From the NCBI GenBank assembly GCA_022578965.1, contig MU400582.1:155623-219622 (forward strand): 64,000 nt of DNA. The letters are read 5' to 3'. This DNA is from Xylaria sp. FL1777 (Eukaryota > Ascomycota > Sordariomycetes > Xylariales > Xylariaceae). Under the pieces are notes generated by a model that was given only the letters and a program-made list of their open reading frames with translations, did not search any database and had not been told where the DNA came from. Position 1 is the stretch's first letter, and every line of letters begins with the position of its first letter. Positions 19,223 through 33,276 of this stretch are shown piece after piece. The position numbers were made by a program, and so were the translations under genes.

Positions 19223-21313
19223 ATGTCCGAAGAGCGAAGCAAGATCTCACTTCGGAAGGGTCCTAAGAGGAAGAATCGCCCGACAATCAGTGCGCCTAGG
19301 CAGATCTCAGCTCCGATCCCCAACAACGATGGCCCGGCCGTCCCCAGGAGTACCGGGGGCAGACCAGCCGCCATCACCGACAATGGACCACCACCCCGCC
19401 CCCGGCCGCCTCCCTCGACGGGTGGAAAGACCGGGGATCTTGTCAAGCGGCGCTACTCTACGCGGTTCAACAATCTACCCGCAGACTTCGATGCCGAGAA
19501 ACCCCCAGTCCCCTCCATGCCCAACCTTGACCTGTCCAAATATGACCAGTCCGTAAACTCGCGGCCGCCTCCCACACGCGGCCCCGGTGGTGCGCCACCA
19601 GCCGTCGATCCGAAAGCACTACGGGATCCCAGGCTAATCCCTGACCAGTATGTCGCGGCTATCCTTAGCGAGGCTACCGAGGACGAAATCAGGGATTACG
19701 AAGATGCCTTGCGGAAGTTGAAAGCCAGGGCATCGAGCGACCTGCAACAAAATGTCTACCAGAACCGGACACAGTTTATCAAGATTAGCAAGGAGGCCGA
19801 GAAGTTGAAAAGTGAGATGCGCTCGCTTCGCAATCTATTCAAAGAGCTCGAGACCAATACGAATGCTCTCCGAGCCGCATCCAACAAAGATACTTCTGCC
19901 GGAGAGTTCTCCACAGGCCTGAGTAAAAGAGACAAGAGAAGTTCGGTGGCCGACAGGACCGCCCTCTGGAACTCTCAGATGCAAGCATTATACAAGAATG
20001 TCGAGGGTTCCCAGAAGTTTCTTCCCAATTCCATGGGCAGACATGTGGTTCAGAACGCCGGGCCTTGGATCGAGTTGGACAACGCAACCTATAAATCCAG
20101 ACGGTCTATGCAGATATTCTTATTGAATGACCATCTCCTAGTCGCCTCACGCAAGAAACGAAAGGTAGAAAACCCGAACGACGTGCGTGGGCCGGCCACG
20201 AAATTGGTCGCGGACCGTTGTTGGCCCTTGTTGGATATCGAGGTCGTGGATATGGCTGCAACTAGCGAGGCCTATAGTGGTAGGAACAAGCTGGCGGACG
20301 CGATCATGGTTCGAGGGGTCGGGCAGGAATCTTTCATCTATCGGACGGAGAAGCCCGAAGACGCCGAGAAGTCGACACTGCTGCTCAATATACGAAAGGC
20401 TGTTGAAGAGTTGCGTAAAGGGCTACAGTCAGAGATGGAAGCGAATAATAAAGCCAAGGAAACTATAAATTACTTTGCCTCTCGAGATCCCGGGTTACTA
20501 CAGAAAACAGAATTACTCGAGACTCTGTCTGATATCAAGGATATGCTGATCGAAGTGGACGGTAAGCAGCAGAATTTGCGCTGGGTCGAAGGTCAGATGG
20601 ATGAACTCGACATTGACATTGCCTTACAACGCTTTGATATGGCCGTTGATCGTGTGGAGAAGCTGAAGAATCTGGCGCGAGGGCTCAAGAGCAACGCGAT
20701 TGCTCAGGATTTCATCAATTTCAAGGTTGAAGAAAGGAGCTCCAAGCTTGCCGGATTTATAGTCAGGGAATTGGTGGAAACACACGACAAGCCACAAAAG
20801 ACGAAGCGCAATGTGAGCTGGTTGAACAGACTCGAGTTTGAAGACCGAGCAAGAGAAGCATATCTTGAAGCTCGGAGTGACTTGATTCAGAAGCGATGCA
20901 GGTGCGTTACTTGACGGCAGCAAGCTTGTGTTGGATGCATAGGTATTAACTTGTTACGCAGACAATGTATCTTCCAGGGAGACCTGCACCTTTACATATG
21001 GCAGTTGTCATTTGTTTATTTCCGCATCATCAGAAACACAGTTAGCTGCTTCCAGAGCTGCTTTCCCCAGGCGATGATGAGCGCGTGTGTCAAGTGGGCC
21101 AAGGAAGAGGTGGATGCGTTCAATACAATCCTCGGCAGGCAACTGAGCAGTACGGACCAAGGTGGCGAAGTGTGGAATCAGTGCATGGAGCGGGCTAAGA
21201 CCCATGCTCAGATGCTAGAGGCGGTACAGCTCGACTTTAAGGATCTCGTAGGGAATGATTTGCCACGGAACGACACAGATGCTGCTGGCCCTGTTGGCCT
21301 TGGTCTGTCATAA
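19223..21313 (+). CDS. EXO84: Exocyst complex component EXO84
   Basis: Two exons, 19223-20901 and 20962-21313, giving 676 residues. The splice completes an arginine codon (AG|A) and restores the frame into QCIFQGDLHLYIWQL. Order: a basic, proline-rich N-terminus (SLRKGPKRKNRP), a coiled-coil core (EIRDYEDALRKLKARAS...EAEKLKSEMRSLRNLFKELE), a PH-like domain (HVVQNAGPWIELDNATYK...IFLLNDHLLVASRKKRK), then helical exocyst repeats (GQMDELDIDIALQRFDMAVDRVEKLKNLA). EXO84 is one of eight exocyst subunits that tether secretory vesicles at the plasma membrane, and acts at hyphal tips. The ATG at 19223 gives the family's MSEERSKISLRK start. Confidence 0.94.
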
Positions 21314-22261
21314 GAGAATCTGAGACATAACGTACAATCTAAGGTAGGTAGCAGCTTTGCTAGTTTATATATACCCAAAGTGAGAGCTTCGAAATGTAGG
21401 GAAATATGAACCTCGTGTGATCGATACTGGCTCTAGGAGACACGAGCATCAGCATCTACATCGTCTGAAGCATTGGTTTGAGGAGTGCCAACTTCAACTC
21501 CATCTTCTAGTGCTTTAGTGGCCTTATATCACAACGTTTTGACATTGATCTGATCATCCAATATGCCAGATGAAGATAACCTTCCGAGCATATCTCCGTG
21601 ACACAGATGTCAGACAGTTCGTTCCCATGCTTGCAATTCGGCTGCTATGGTACGAGGGTTGTAATTTGAATATCCCGTTGACAAAGCGGATACCGGTAAC
21701 CATACTTCTCTGCCTATACGCATAGACAAGCAACCAAAGCTGCCTACTATTACGCAACATCATATAATATGAAGTTATTTATGAGTTAATACGAGTAAAT
21801 TTCCCATTTTTGAAAGACGCAGGGAATTTTGATGAGACGTAGAGTCAAGTATGCGTAGAGGCAAGTCTAGCGATATACTTAGCTGAGAACTGGGTACTAC
21901 GTGGGTCTCGAGGATAACTCCACTCGCCCCAGTAATGTGTAGATACTTCGGTACCAGTCTTACATGTACACTACCTAGGTAGATAGTACTAGATATACCT
22001 AGGTACAGTAGAGGTAGGCAAGTCAGCCCACCAGCCGAATCTCCTACGCCGCCTCGCAAAAACAACATAACAATCTCCCCCTCCTATCTCCCAACAAGGC
22101 GAACAGTTCATAAATTGATTGACGACGACAACGACGGCCCAGACTAGAACGTGCTGCATCCTATATTTATTTTCCCGCCCGATGCCTTGGCTGTCAGATA
22201 CGAACCTTTCGCTATTGTAATACCGTTCCGTGACAACGATACCCGACCCTCCCTCCCACCC
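21314..22261. other. Intergenic region upstream of the PP2A gene
   Basis: About 950 bp with no supported gene. TACCTAGGTA-type motifs occur at 21970-22010. The right part probably begins the PP2A promoter and leader. Confidence 0.5.
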
Positions 22262-22333
22262 ACCCATCCAAACCGCCCATCAAACCGCCCATCCAATCGC
22301 CCATCCAATCGCCCATCCAATCGCCCATCCAAT
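22262..22333 (+). repeat. 12-bp minisatellite in the PP2A leader
   Basis: Four perfect copies of CGCCCATCCAAT (from 22286, 22298, 22310 and 22322), preceded by two degenerate copies (22262 and 22274). It lies about 300 bp upstream of the PP2A start codon in a C-rich, G-poor leader. Confidence 0.95.
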
Positions 22334-22628
22334 CCAACCAACAGTTTCAACCCCACCCTGTCTGTCTGTCTATCTGTCTGTACTAAACTTGCATTCTACT
22401 ATCGCGCGTGCCCGAGAGCGACATCATCCAGGCCGCCCACCGCAACAGCCGAGCCGGAGCAGCGCAATCGACTCGCGACCCTTTGTTGTCTTCGAGAAGA
22501 CACACGATAACCTCATATTCTCCTGCGCCGTTCCCGACACCGTCAACATCCCCTGGGCCACCACTACCGCCATCACTACCGCCACCATCTGTCCATCTAT
22601 CGTCGTCTCCAAACCCCCACCAGCCAAC

Positions 22629-24130
<1,502 letters not shown>

Positions 24131-24976
24131 GTTTCGGCGCAATTTGCTGCTCATCCCAAAGACGCGTGGCCCAAAGCTTCAACGGACATCTCCGAGGCCG
24201 AAAGTCTGAACTAGTTGCGTAGCTACCCGACACCCAAATTCATGTACGATTACTCAAGCCATAGGATGACGCCTTTTAAAGGCAGCTCAGGCAGGATCTT
24301 GGGCCGCTCAGATACCCTGAACAATCGCGCCATCACGTGTTGGAGGCTCACGTTTCGCTCGAGCATAAGGAGAAAACATGCTCAAAGAAATACAGGACGC
24401 CTAGATTTCCTCACCAATAGAGAGAAGTTTTGATGCTAGATGAAGCGGAAACCCCTTCGTGCCTGTCTGGTTGTGATATCCGCCAGTCTATCTGTTCCTT
24501 GGGGTTGAACGTATCAGTAAGAAAAATACACTTAGTTTGCATGATAGAACAAACATATCGTTTCTACAGGTAATCGTGGTAATAGAAATTAAGTGATTTT
24601 TGACGTAACACATCGGGTAATCATTGAATCAACAAACGCCAATGGGATGAGAAAAGCTTTGACATCCTGCTTTGTCTACAGAAAGTGATTACAATATCAT
24701 TGTATGTACAACAAGTCTGATATCTGACCGCATATTCTTCGCCTCAGACTCCACTTGTATCCTGCAGCATCACCCTCAGGGCCTATGCAAATGGTAGGTG
24801 CCGAGGATGCCAAAGATGCCATAACAATCGTCCAAGAACACAAATTAAGACGTAGAACAGAGAAAGCTAAATCAGCAAATCGCTAATAGGGAGCGCATCT
24901 CGTTTCAATGCAAAACAATAGACTCAAAAAGGACCAAAGAAAAGGGTAGCGCGCGAAGACGAGGAGGTTCTTCTCT
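24131..24976. other. Intergenic region between convergent PP2A and DUF3112-like genes
   Basis: About 850 bp between 3' ends; presumably two 3' UTRs. No coding or RNA gene seen. Confidence 0.55.
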
Positions 24977-26725
24977 CTATATCCATCCCCCCTCGGCCTC
25001 GGCCTCGGCTCGCTTGTCCCCGGCTATATTACAACTCCGACTCCTGCTGATGATGCGACCGCGGCCGAACCCTCGACTACTGCTGCTGGCATTGGTGTAG
25101 GCGGCGGCGCTGTTGCTGCGGCCGGGGCCCTGCGCGACGGGGTCGCGCTGCGTCTCGCTCGTGAACGGCCACACGGCGGCGTCCTCGGACAGGCCGCCGG
25201 CGCTCATGTGGATCTCCTCGTTGGAAGTCAGCGCCTGCCCGAACACGTACGACTGGCTGTGCTGCAGCTGGTGCGGCCGGAGATGGTGGTAATGAGCATG
25301 TCGCTGCTGCTGGGCGGCCCTGAAATGTACGGGCTCCGGCTCCTGGATGCACGTGCTGTTCGTCTCCGTCCCCCACTGGCTCGACGTCTCCTCGCTGCCG
25401 CCGGTGCTCCCGCCCATGGCGCTCCCGATGGCGCTACTTGTCGCCGTCGCGTGGACGGGCCCGTCGACAGGCGAGTAGCAGTTGGTCGGCGAGTCGATTT
25501 CCGTCATGTCACCCTCACAGGACTGGTTCGCCGACGACGACGACGCCGGCCCGAAGATCCGTGGCGTCGTCCACGATGCCCGGAACGGCCACGGCACGCC
25601 GTTCCATTGCCTGCCGGGCCCGTATGTCTGGGGCTCACCGTCAACCGCCTGAGCAGGGCTGCCGAAGGCATCCGCAGTGTGCTTTTCGTCTCCCCCTTCG
25701 GTGTCGATTTCTTTGCCCTTGCCCTTATCATTGGGCTTTTCATCGCCACACACGGGAAGGTGTGCCTTCTCGCTGCCGCCATCTTCGTTGCTATTACCCC
25801 TGAGATGGGCAAGTTTCTCGGGATCCGTCTCGTTGCCTTCTTCTTCGCCGCCCGAGGACGCGATGGAGCGCGGCCGGATGCGCACGCCCTTGCCGTAGTC
25901 GCCGGGGCCCTTGGCGCCGTTCGGCACGATGAAGCGCCGGTCGAAGCGCGAGAAGAGATACGTCGCCGACACGATCAAGTCCGTGACGAAGTTGAAGCAG
26001 TAGTAGCACGCGCGGCTGTGGTACCAGGCGGGATCGGTCACCGGCCGCGTCGCGTAGCTCGTAAAGACTCTGAAGGCGGCGCCCAGCGTCGCCACGGCGG
26101 CGGTGAACAGGAGGATGCGCACCTTGGTGCGCCAGCGGCCGGCGCCGAACTTCTCGACGTGGGTCTTGCGCGGGAGCAGCGCGGCGAGCACGACGATGGG
26201 CAGCGGCAGGAAGGCCAGCACGGCCATGTAGGTGCCCGCGAAGAGCTGCACGATGCGGTCGGCCTCGCGGATCGCCGGGTCCAGCGTGAGCACAGTCTGC
26301 ACGGTGACGGTGATGGCCATGACGAGCGACGCGACGACGCAGGCGATCAGGAAGCGGAAGAACAGCCTCGTGGCGGGATGCCAGCCGACGTCGGGGTGGT
26401 AGCCGCGCACGAGGCGGTGCGCGAGGATCAGGTTGATGACGAAGACGAGCACGCTGCCCGTCTGCGTCAGGATGCCGGCGGCGATGGCGATGGCGGCCCC
26501 CTGCGGGTGCGTCGCCCACACGATGCGCATGCACAGCGCCACGCTGCGCAGCACGCTCAGCACGAACAGCATGCCCGAGAACAGGAACTTGAGCCCCGCG
26601 CGCTTGTTGAGCTGCAGGATCGTCATGTGTGCCACCGCCGACCCCACGAACAGCGTCAGCAGCACCGCCGCGATGGGGATGTCGGTCCTCACCGTCGGCA
26701 GCCCGCCCACGACGGCCGTCGTCAT
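24977..26725 (-). CDS. Fungal multi-pass membrane protein, DUF3112-like
   Basis: A single exon of 582 residues from ATG at 26725-26723. The first 290 residues have about seven hydrophobic segments: IPIAAVLLTLFVGSAVAHM, FLFSGMLFVLSVLRSVALC, AIAIAAGILTQTGSVLVFVI, FFRFLIACVVASLVMAITVT, YMAVLAFLPLPIVVLAALL, ILLFTAAVATLGAAFRVF and a last pair around YYCFNFVTDLIVSATYLFSRFDRRF. The conserved patches THMTI-like (AHMTILQLNKRAG), MRIVWA and LPRKTHVEKFGAGRWRTK match my recollection of the fungal DUF3112 family. The second half is a long disordered cytoplasmic tail rich in Ser, Gly, Glu and His/Gln. Function is not established. The gene is very GC-rich at third positions, which produces long antisense open frames. 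Confidence 0.8.
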   Translation of the reverse strand: MTTAVVGGLPTVRTDIPIAAVLLTLFVGSAVAHMTILQLNKRAGLKFLFSGMLFVLSVLRSVALCMRIVWATHPQGAAIAIAAGILTQTGSVLVFVINLILAHRLVRGYHPDVGWHPATRLFFRFLIACVVASLVMAITVTVQTVLTLDPAIREADRIVQLFAGTYMAVLAFLPLPIVVLAALLPRKTHVEKFGAGRWRTKVRILLFTAAVATLGAAFRVFTSYATRPVTDPAWYHSRACYYCFNFVTDLIVSATYLFSRFDRRFIVPNGAKGPGDYGKGVRIRPRSIASSGGEEEGNETDPEKLAHLRGNSNEDGGSEKAHLPVCGDEKPNDKGKGKEIDTEGGDEKHTADAFGSPAQAVDGEPQTYGPGRQWNGVPWPFRASWTTPRIFGPASSSSANQSCEGDMTEIDSPTNCYSPVDGPVHATATSSAIGSAMGGSTGGSEETSSQWGTETNSTCIQEPEPVHFRAAQQQRHAHYHHLRPHQLQHSQSYVFGQALTSNEEIHMSAGGLSEDAAVWPFTSETQRDPVAQGPGRSNSAAAYTNASSSSRGFGRGRIISRSRSCNIAGDKRAEAEAEGGWI

Positions 26726-29700
26726 GCCGTAGGGAGGGCCATGCTGGGCTGGGCTGAGCTGTTCGAGAACTAATTAGCCGAGTTCCAATCCCGGTTGGGA
26801 AGCGCTAATAGAAGGATGAGGGTGAAATACACGGTGACCAGGTCTCTTGGAGTACCGGAGGGTTGACATTGTTGTTGCTTTTTCTCTACCAGACTTGCAG
26901 AGCTTGGTCGATTTAATGATGTTTTCTCGGTGGGATCTCATTCATCACTCCGGCTCCAAGATAAAGGCCTGTAAGACCAGAGATCACATGCGCGCTGGGA
27001 AAAGGAGGAAAGTAACGAAGCGTATACGTACAGGGTGTGTTGCGGGCTCGGCAGGGTTTGGACTTGGACTGGCTGTCCAGTTCCCTGAGGCGGCATCTCT
27101 CCTGCTAAGCACAATGTTTGCCGCTCTTCTCTCCATCACGGGATTCTCTTCTCCTTTTCTCTCTTTTCCGCGGCCTACGAGGGCCCCGCCTCGTCCCCTT
27201 GTGCTTTACACTTCCTCTCCGGTGTTCCGCAACCTCTCGGGATTCTGAGCTAAGAAACGTTCTTCGACGGGATCTTCATTCGTTTCCCTTCCTCTGCCAC
27301 CTTATTTGCTGATTAAGTTTGTATGGGGTTGAGCCTCTTCCAGTTGCTGCTATCCCTCAGTAATGACCATCCGGTGATAGTTTTGCTAGTAGCGGAAGCC
27401 GAAATCTCTGTCTCTTTTCCGTCTACCTTTCTTATATAACAGATAAACCGAATAGCAAGGTCCAGGACAAGAATAAGCGCAGTGATGGCGTTGTCCCAGC
27501 AAGCACGCTTGGTAGATGATAAATCATCTGTAGTTCTACTCGAAGGAGAACAGGAGCGAACTAAGCGTAATCTACTGCAAGTAGAAATTAGGGAAAGGAA
27601 TAAGGAGATATAGGATCCCGGGGAGTTCAGAGAGTCACGAGCGCTTCTGCTGTATTTCCAAGCAGATGTACTTTTATTCATACGGATCTTGATTAGATTT
27701 CGATTAGATTTCACAAGATCTGCATTGCATTAGCAGCGAACCTAGTTCACCATGTTGAAATGGCAGCGAATATCTCCCTCTTCCAGGACCACAAGGTTAC
27801 ATCTCCGGCATGCCTCAGGGAAGACCACCGCTTGGGAAACCTAGAAACTGTCGCTCACGGACTCGAATAATGCCGCCCCGAGCAATGCCACTTGTTCGCT
27901 GGCTTTGTCCGGCTTACCTACTTTACGACTCTCCAGTTGAGTTAGTTTACATTTCTAAGCAGCACGGGATACGCAACTAAGTGTGTGCCGCCCCGGTGAC
28001 CACTAGTCCACACCGAGATCTCGCGCAAGGTAGCGACGCCGAGGAATGATACAGATGCTGCCTCTCATTGGCGTCGACAAGTTTTCTGGGAGAGACACAA
28101 CATCGACAGAACGCTTTAAGTTATATATTACATGACGGTTTGATCTCCAGTCTCGGGTCTCTCATTGATTAAAGAGCCGTTGAGTCGTCGGGTATGTGTC
28201 TCTTTCTGGCAATCGTATACACCTATACATAATACCCTTGAGCACATAACCATAGACGTTAGATAACCATTGGCTGGGGGAGGGAACGCGCAAGTTATCA
28301 CGTTCCGCAAGTGACAGGGAGTGTAGGAGTAGCTCGAGGAAATTCCGAAGGTGGAACGTCGGCACTGCATGGAAGCTGAGCAACCTATAGAGCATTTTTC
28401 GTGTAACGGTCTATTGAAGAGGTGAGAGAAGCGTCTGACGAAGGGTACGGCATTCGCGATATACCCGATTCTAGAAGACACCCCACATGCATGATCGTAA
28501 GAGGTTTTCGTGATCGACTATAGCGATAACGACGACTAGGTTGTCATATCTGGAATGGTGGCGTCTAAGATCCCCATGATGTGATGTATGATGTACCATG
28601 TAAGTAGTTACCTATCGATGTCATCAGGGGAGTAAAGCTAGGTACACTTATTCATCTATCTAGAGAGTATGCCTTTCTCATAGCATCCCCATTACCTCCA
28701 TAGCTAGCATAATGGAAATCTCAACCTGCCTTCCACGACCATACTTTTGTACAACTTTATGAAATAAATGTTAGGCTTCCAAATGCCCATTTATGAAAAG
28801 ATGACTGTGGCCCAAAGCCCGTGTGTATCCGGACAATCTATACAAGAGTCCGGCGGCGCCGGCCTGCAGCACACACACACGCGCATATATGCCGGTCAAC
28901 ACATCGTAATATATAACTGCAGCAGGAAGAGAAGGAAAAAGAAAAATCAAAACCTGAGACAATACAGGCCTCCACCGCTTCACGTGCCATCCTTGTCACC
29001 TCACCCTATACTATGCCGCATTTACGGGCTGTGAATCTAGGAGAATCTTATTCAATGAAAGAATTTCGAAGTGCGACTTCTCGATTCATGGCGGAAACTG
29101 CGCCAGCTGATATTTGTCCATTCGTCTTGCGTAAAACAGTAAAGATTATATAGATTCTTATCACCAGATATCGTTTCTACCACGCGAGCCGTCTGTAGGG
29201 TAATATGATAAGTACGAGTCAAGTTCATGGAGTTGATCTCCTGATATAAGGATATAGCACCTAGTGAAATTCTAGTATTACATAAGCGAAAGTGTTATGA
29301 GAGTGTCTTGGTTATACATACGCGCTTCATGACTTTCAACTTTGCGCTATGCTGTCCTGTAGCTGTAATGCGATTGACTGTCTCTGAAACAAGGTGTCTT
29401 CTCGGGACTTTTTAAAAGAGAATGAATGCGATCCCTTTAGCTTATGGCTTGTCTTTCATATAGACATCTAACAAAAGCGTCAGGTCCGGGATTAATGCGT
29501 ATAACTTGATTAACATCGTATAACCTCCATGGATAATGTATAGTCTAACGGCTCGTTTCGAAATATTCGTCGTAGACAAGAAGTTACGGTTCATATATGG
29601 AGTTATACACTCAATCTAAGAAACCCAGAGCTTGTGTTGAAATACTGCGTTAGCAACCTATAACATATGAATCCCAACCAATCTACACTAACCTATTATA

Positions 29701-29930
29701 ATAGCCAATTCTATGACGCTACATCGTCGGATAAGCCAGTTTTACCCAAGCAACTTTAAAAAAAAACCAAGTTCACCATTAACACAAAGAAGTCGGCATA
29801 ACTGAGCTAACTACCACTACGCGGTAAGTGCTAAATGTATTAAAGCGAGTTCCGATGTTGTCGCCACTCCCAGTCTTCAGAGTTCCGCCGAAATAGCAAA
29901 TGACTAGGGTATATCAGCTGAATTTCTATA
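26726..29930. other. Gene-free region, 3.2 kb
   Basis: The left part (to about 27,300) is the upstream region of the DUF3112-like gene, with pyrimidine-rich runs. The rest is AT-rich and shows only short open frames without domains or joinable exons. A CA/TA microsatellite occurs near 28870-28890. Lies downstream of the MFS gene. Confidence 0.5.
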
Positions 29931-32108
29931 TCACAACATATACCTAAACGCGATTGTCTCCCTCCTGCCCGATTCTACAAGTCCCTGAGCCTCCTCGTCA
30001 GCGGCCTTCCCCTCGTTTTCATCCAACTTACGATTCAGCCAAGCCAGATATACCCTCAGGATCAAGGCGAGCACAGCAACGCCGAGCATGGCAGCCGCGC
30101 AAGCCCACATGCCGGTTTCGAAGAAGGGCGCGTCGCGATCCGGGTAGAGCTGCGCGCCGAGGAGCGGCCCGCACTGTCCGACGACCTGAAGGAGCGCGAA
30201 CCCACCTCCCCGCTGACTTTCGCCCGGCTGATTGTTTATGGACCAGGCGATGATCAAGACGACGACGCTGAAGAAGCCCACGGCCGCTGGATATACGGCG
30301 ATGTAGCGGATCATGGGGCTTATCAGCCCCCCAGCGGGTCGCGCGAGCGCGAGGATGAGGTAGCCGGATGCCGAGAGCAGGGCGTGCGCGGCGATGAATG
30401 GAGAGCGCGACTGCACACGGTCGGACACACGTGCGGTGAGCAGAACGATGCCGAACGCGAGGAGATTCGGGGGAACTGAGAGGGCCTCGGCTTGAAGCTC
30501 GCTGTGGCCCATCTCTTTAAGGATAGTGGGGAGGAAGGCCGGGAGCGTACTGTAGGCCATGTTTGCCAGGAAGAACATGAATGCTGTGAGCCATGCCTTG
30601 GGGTCTTTGAAGGCGGCCAGGACGTCTTTCGCTTTCAGTCCGGACGTAGACGATGACGGCCCGATTTTATGGGTGGAAGATGAGGAGGAGGCGGGCCGCC
30701 CGTGGCCGTGCTGCTGGGCTTTCTCGTGTCGAAGCCGTAGACGGGCAATTCTCCGCTCTCGCGGATTGAGATAAGAAGCGGTTTCAGGAGAATCAGGTAT
30801 CACGCCCCACGCGATCGTGGCAACAAGGATGGAAGGAAAGCCCTCAAGAAGGAATAATAGTCGCCATGATGCTATGGGCAAGCTTTTTCCAACCCACAGG
30901 ATAAGCCAAGCCAGAAAGCCGGCAAAGGCGGACGCAAGCGGAGCAGCTAGATCTACGTCAGGCTGAATGTAGAGACAGTAGATACGGAATATGGCCAGAA
31001 AAGGGGGCCGGGTAGTAGTACCAATAAAAATCAAGAAACATACCAGAGATAAACAGCGCCGTCCTAAAAGCCAATTCACGTCTCTTGAAGAAGAATGATA
31101 GATAGAATGGGACGCCAGTGAAGCCAGCCTCGCCAATCCCCAAGAGTACGCGCAGAGCAATCAACAAAGGGTAGCTCGTGACGATGGCCTGTAGAGAGGC
31201 TATGATGCCCCACGACAGCACGATCAGCGAGACATAAATGTGTGCGGGTACAACACGCCACAGTAGTGACATCCATTCGAATGTGATGTAGGCAATATAG
31301 AAAGCCCGCAGCGCCCACTCGAAATAGTCTTCGTGGGGAGGTCTGCTCTGTAGGTCCGCTTCCATGCCTGCAATCCGAGCATTGCCGATATCTACAAAGG
31401 GTCAGACATTTTGCTTTTTTTTTATAGGGGCGACAGGAGAGTCAGAAGAGGGAGAGGGAGGTGAAGACCTTGGCACGCCGCCGGACTATTTTTCGAGGCG
31501 CGTGTGTAGAGAGATCACCAATGCTTGCAGACCCTCGTCGCCATTTAAGTGAAACGAACCAAGAATGCAGAGAAAGGTAGGGGAAACCCACTAGATCGAT
31601 CCACGAAGGATAGCATGTAGCAAAACGCCAAAAATATCACGAGGCGGCGATCAAATTTACGGATAACAGCCTTCTCCTCGTCTGGTGTGTAGAGCTGGAA
31701 GCTGGCTACGGTGCTGTCGCTCGGTCTCCTCTGGCTCCCCTTTCGACTCCTCCCACTCATCATATGTGCGCCTTCGTCATCGTCATCTTCATCTTCATCG
31801 CCGCCACCACCGCCGCCGCCGCCGCCGTATTCGCCGTCTTGGACGGCATCACCACCGAACTCATCGAGCTCGTATGTCTCATGGTCATTCTCACCATCAC
31901 CGCCGCCAGCACGTTCAGCGCGTAAGCCGAGGTCCGTGGCAGCAAACGGCAGAGGGTGACGTTGACTGGAAGCGTCTGGACTGGAATCACTTGTTGGCGT
32001 CGCCTGCCCGCTCACACTTGTTTGTGGTGATGAGTAGTTGGACGCGTGGGACCGAGACTGCGAGGGGACTGTCTCTGGATCTGCCCTTTCTCTCTGGTGC
32101 CGCGCCAT
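29931..32108 (-). CDS. Major facilitator superfamily permease, allantoate permease (Dal5) type
   Basis: Three exons on the minus strand: 32108-31592, 31391-31044 and 30946-29931, giving 626 residues. Junctions are in frame: TCT A|AT ATC yields DRSNIGNARIAGME, and TCT G|CT GCT yields LFISAAPLASAFAG. About 12 transmembrane helices start near residue 145. The motifs 'FVDRSNIGNARIAGM', 'SYPLLIALRVLLGIGEAGF' and 'PDSPETASYLNPRER' mark the anion:cation symporter (Dal5-like) family, plasma-membrane carriers of organic anions such as allantoate, nicotinate or pantothenate; the substrate is unknown. Unusual is the 145-residue cytoplasmic N-terminus with nine glycines next to an Asp/Glu run (DEDEDDDDEG). 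The start chosen is the first ATG, 14 bp from a 13-bp tandem repeat. Confidence 0.9.
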
Positions 32109-32121
32109 TGACGAAGGGCTT

Positions 32122-32186
32122 CCACGGATACACTCCACGGATACACTCCACGGATACACTCCACGGATACACTCCACAGATACACT
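32122..32186 (-). repeat. 13-bp tandem repeat in the MFS leader
   Basis: Five head-to-tail copies of CCACGGATACACT on the plus strand, starting at 32122, 32135, 32148, 32161 and 32174 (the last with one change). It lies immediately upstream of the MFS start codon, so within its leader. The 13-bp period shifts frame with each unit. Confidence 0.95.
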
Positions 32187-33276
32187 CAGACACCAGTGGC
32201 TTGTTTTCGCTCTGAAGCTCGGGCATAAACTAAGCAGCTGGACTCTGCTATTGTTTTTGCATAGATGGGATAAAATTACGTCATGCAGGGAACCGAAATA
32301 CCGTCATGCCATTAGTAGAAGGGGTGTCAATACGTGAAGCCCGTAACTAAATTAGGTATGGTGGCAGCGGTCGTCGTTACCAGTATACTTGGCACGCGAC
32401 TGGGGAATTCTCGAGTCTGGTCGAAGTGGTTACATGAGGAACAAGATGTCGATTCGATAGAGGTAGGTACCTAGCAAGCTACGGTATCTCAGTCCAGCCA
32501 GTCAGACGCACTGCCGCCGCCTCCCCGCCGCCCCCCTTTCTCACGCCTCCCACATTCCCGGGCGGCCCTGTAAAAACAGCAATTAAGAGTTAAGAGTAAG
32601 AGACCTACCTACATAACTTACTTGAGCAGTTATTTATCAAGCACAACGTTGTCTAATGCAGAATTCGCGACTGGGTTGATTGAACAAGATGTCCTCTATA
32701 CGCATATAGAACGTTTGGTAAATTTTTATAAAATTTTATCTTGTCTATTCATCATATATGCATTACTCCAGGCAACTTCAGGGGGTCCCAGGTCTTTCAC
32801 CTTCCGCCATCACGGCCGCTCGCGGGGTGGGCATCGCTTGTATTGTACAGTCAGTCACTCCAATGGTGAATCGTTGTAGCAAAACCCCCCAAAGTCCCCG
32901 TATCCATCAATTCGCATCACCCTCTCGTAGCCGCTGCCCATCGACGGCTTGAGGACCTCAGTGATTTTGGCTCTTTTTAGATTCAATATGAGCAAATGGA
33001 TTACATCAAAAAAATCACATGGACACCAGACCTCGGCCAGCAAAAGGTGGGCTGAGATCCTTGACGATGCCCAGAGTGTAATTCACAAGAAAATGATGAG
33101 CGAGTTGGCTCAAACCTGATCGCATTTCCATGATGGCTGTTTTCGTCCACTCCCACTTCTCCTGGGCCAATGGGCTCAACTAGGTCATCTGAAAGGGTAT
33201 CCAAGTATAGAAGGGTGAAAAAAAAAGGATTAGTAAAACGGTGAGGACATGCAAGTCATACGCAATTCGTTCACGT
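32187..33276. other. Intergenic region between MFS and MSB2 genes
   Basis: About 1.1 kb. It holds the MFS promoter on the left and the 3' end of the mucin gene on the right. No coding region seen. Confidence 0.5.

Noticed and set aside
25208..26773. 521-codon open frame on the plus strand
   Set aside because: It is antisense to the DUF3112-like gene. Its composition (runs of Arg, Asp, Glu, His, Gly) is what high GC at third positions of the real gene creates; no domain is visible.
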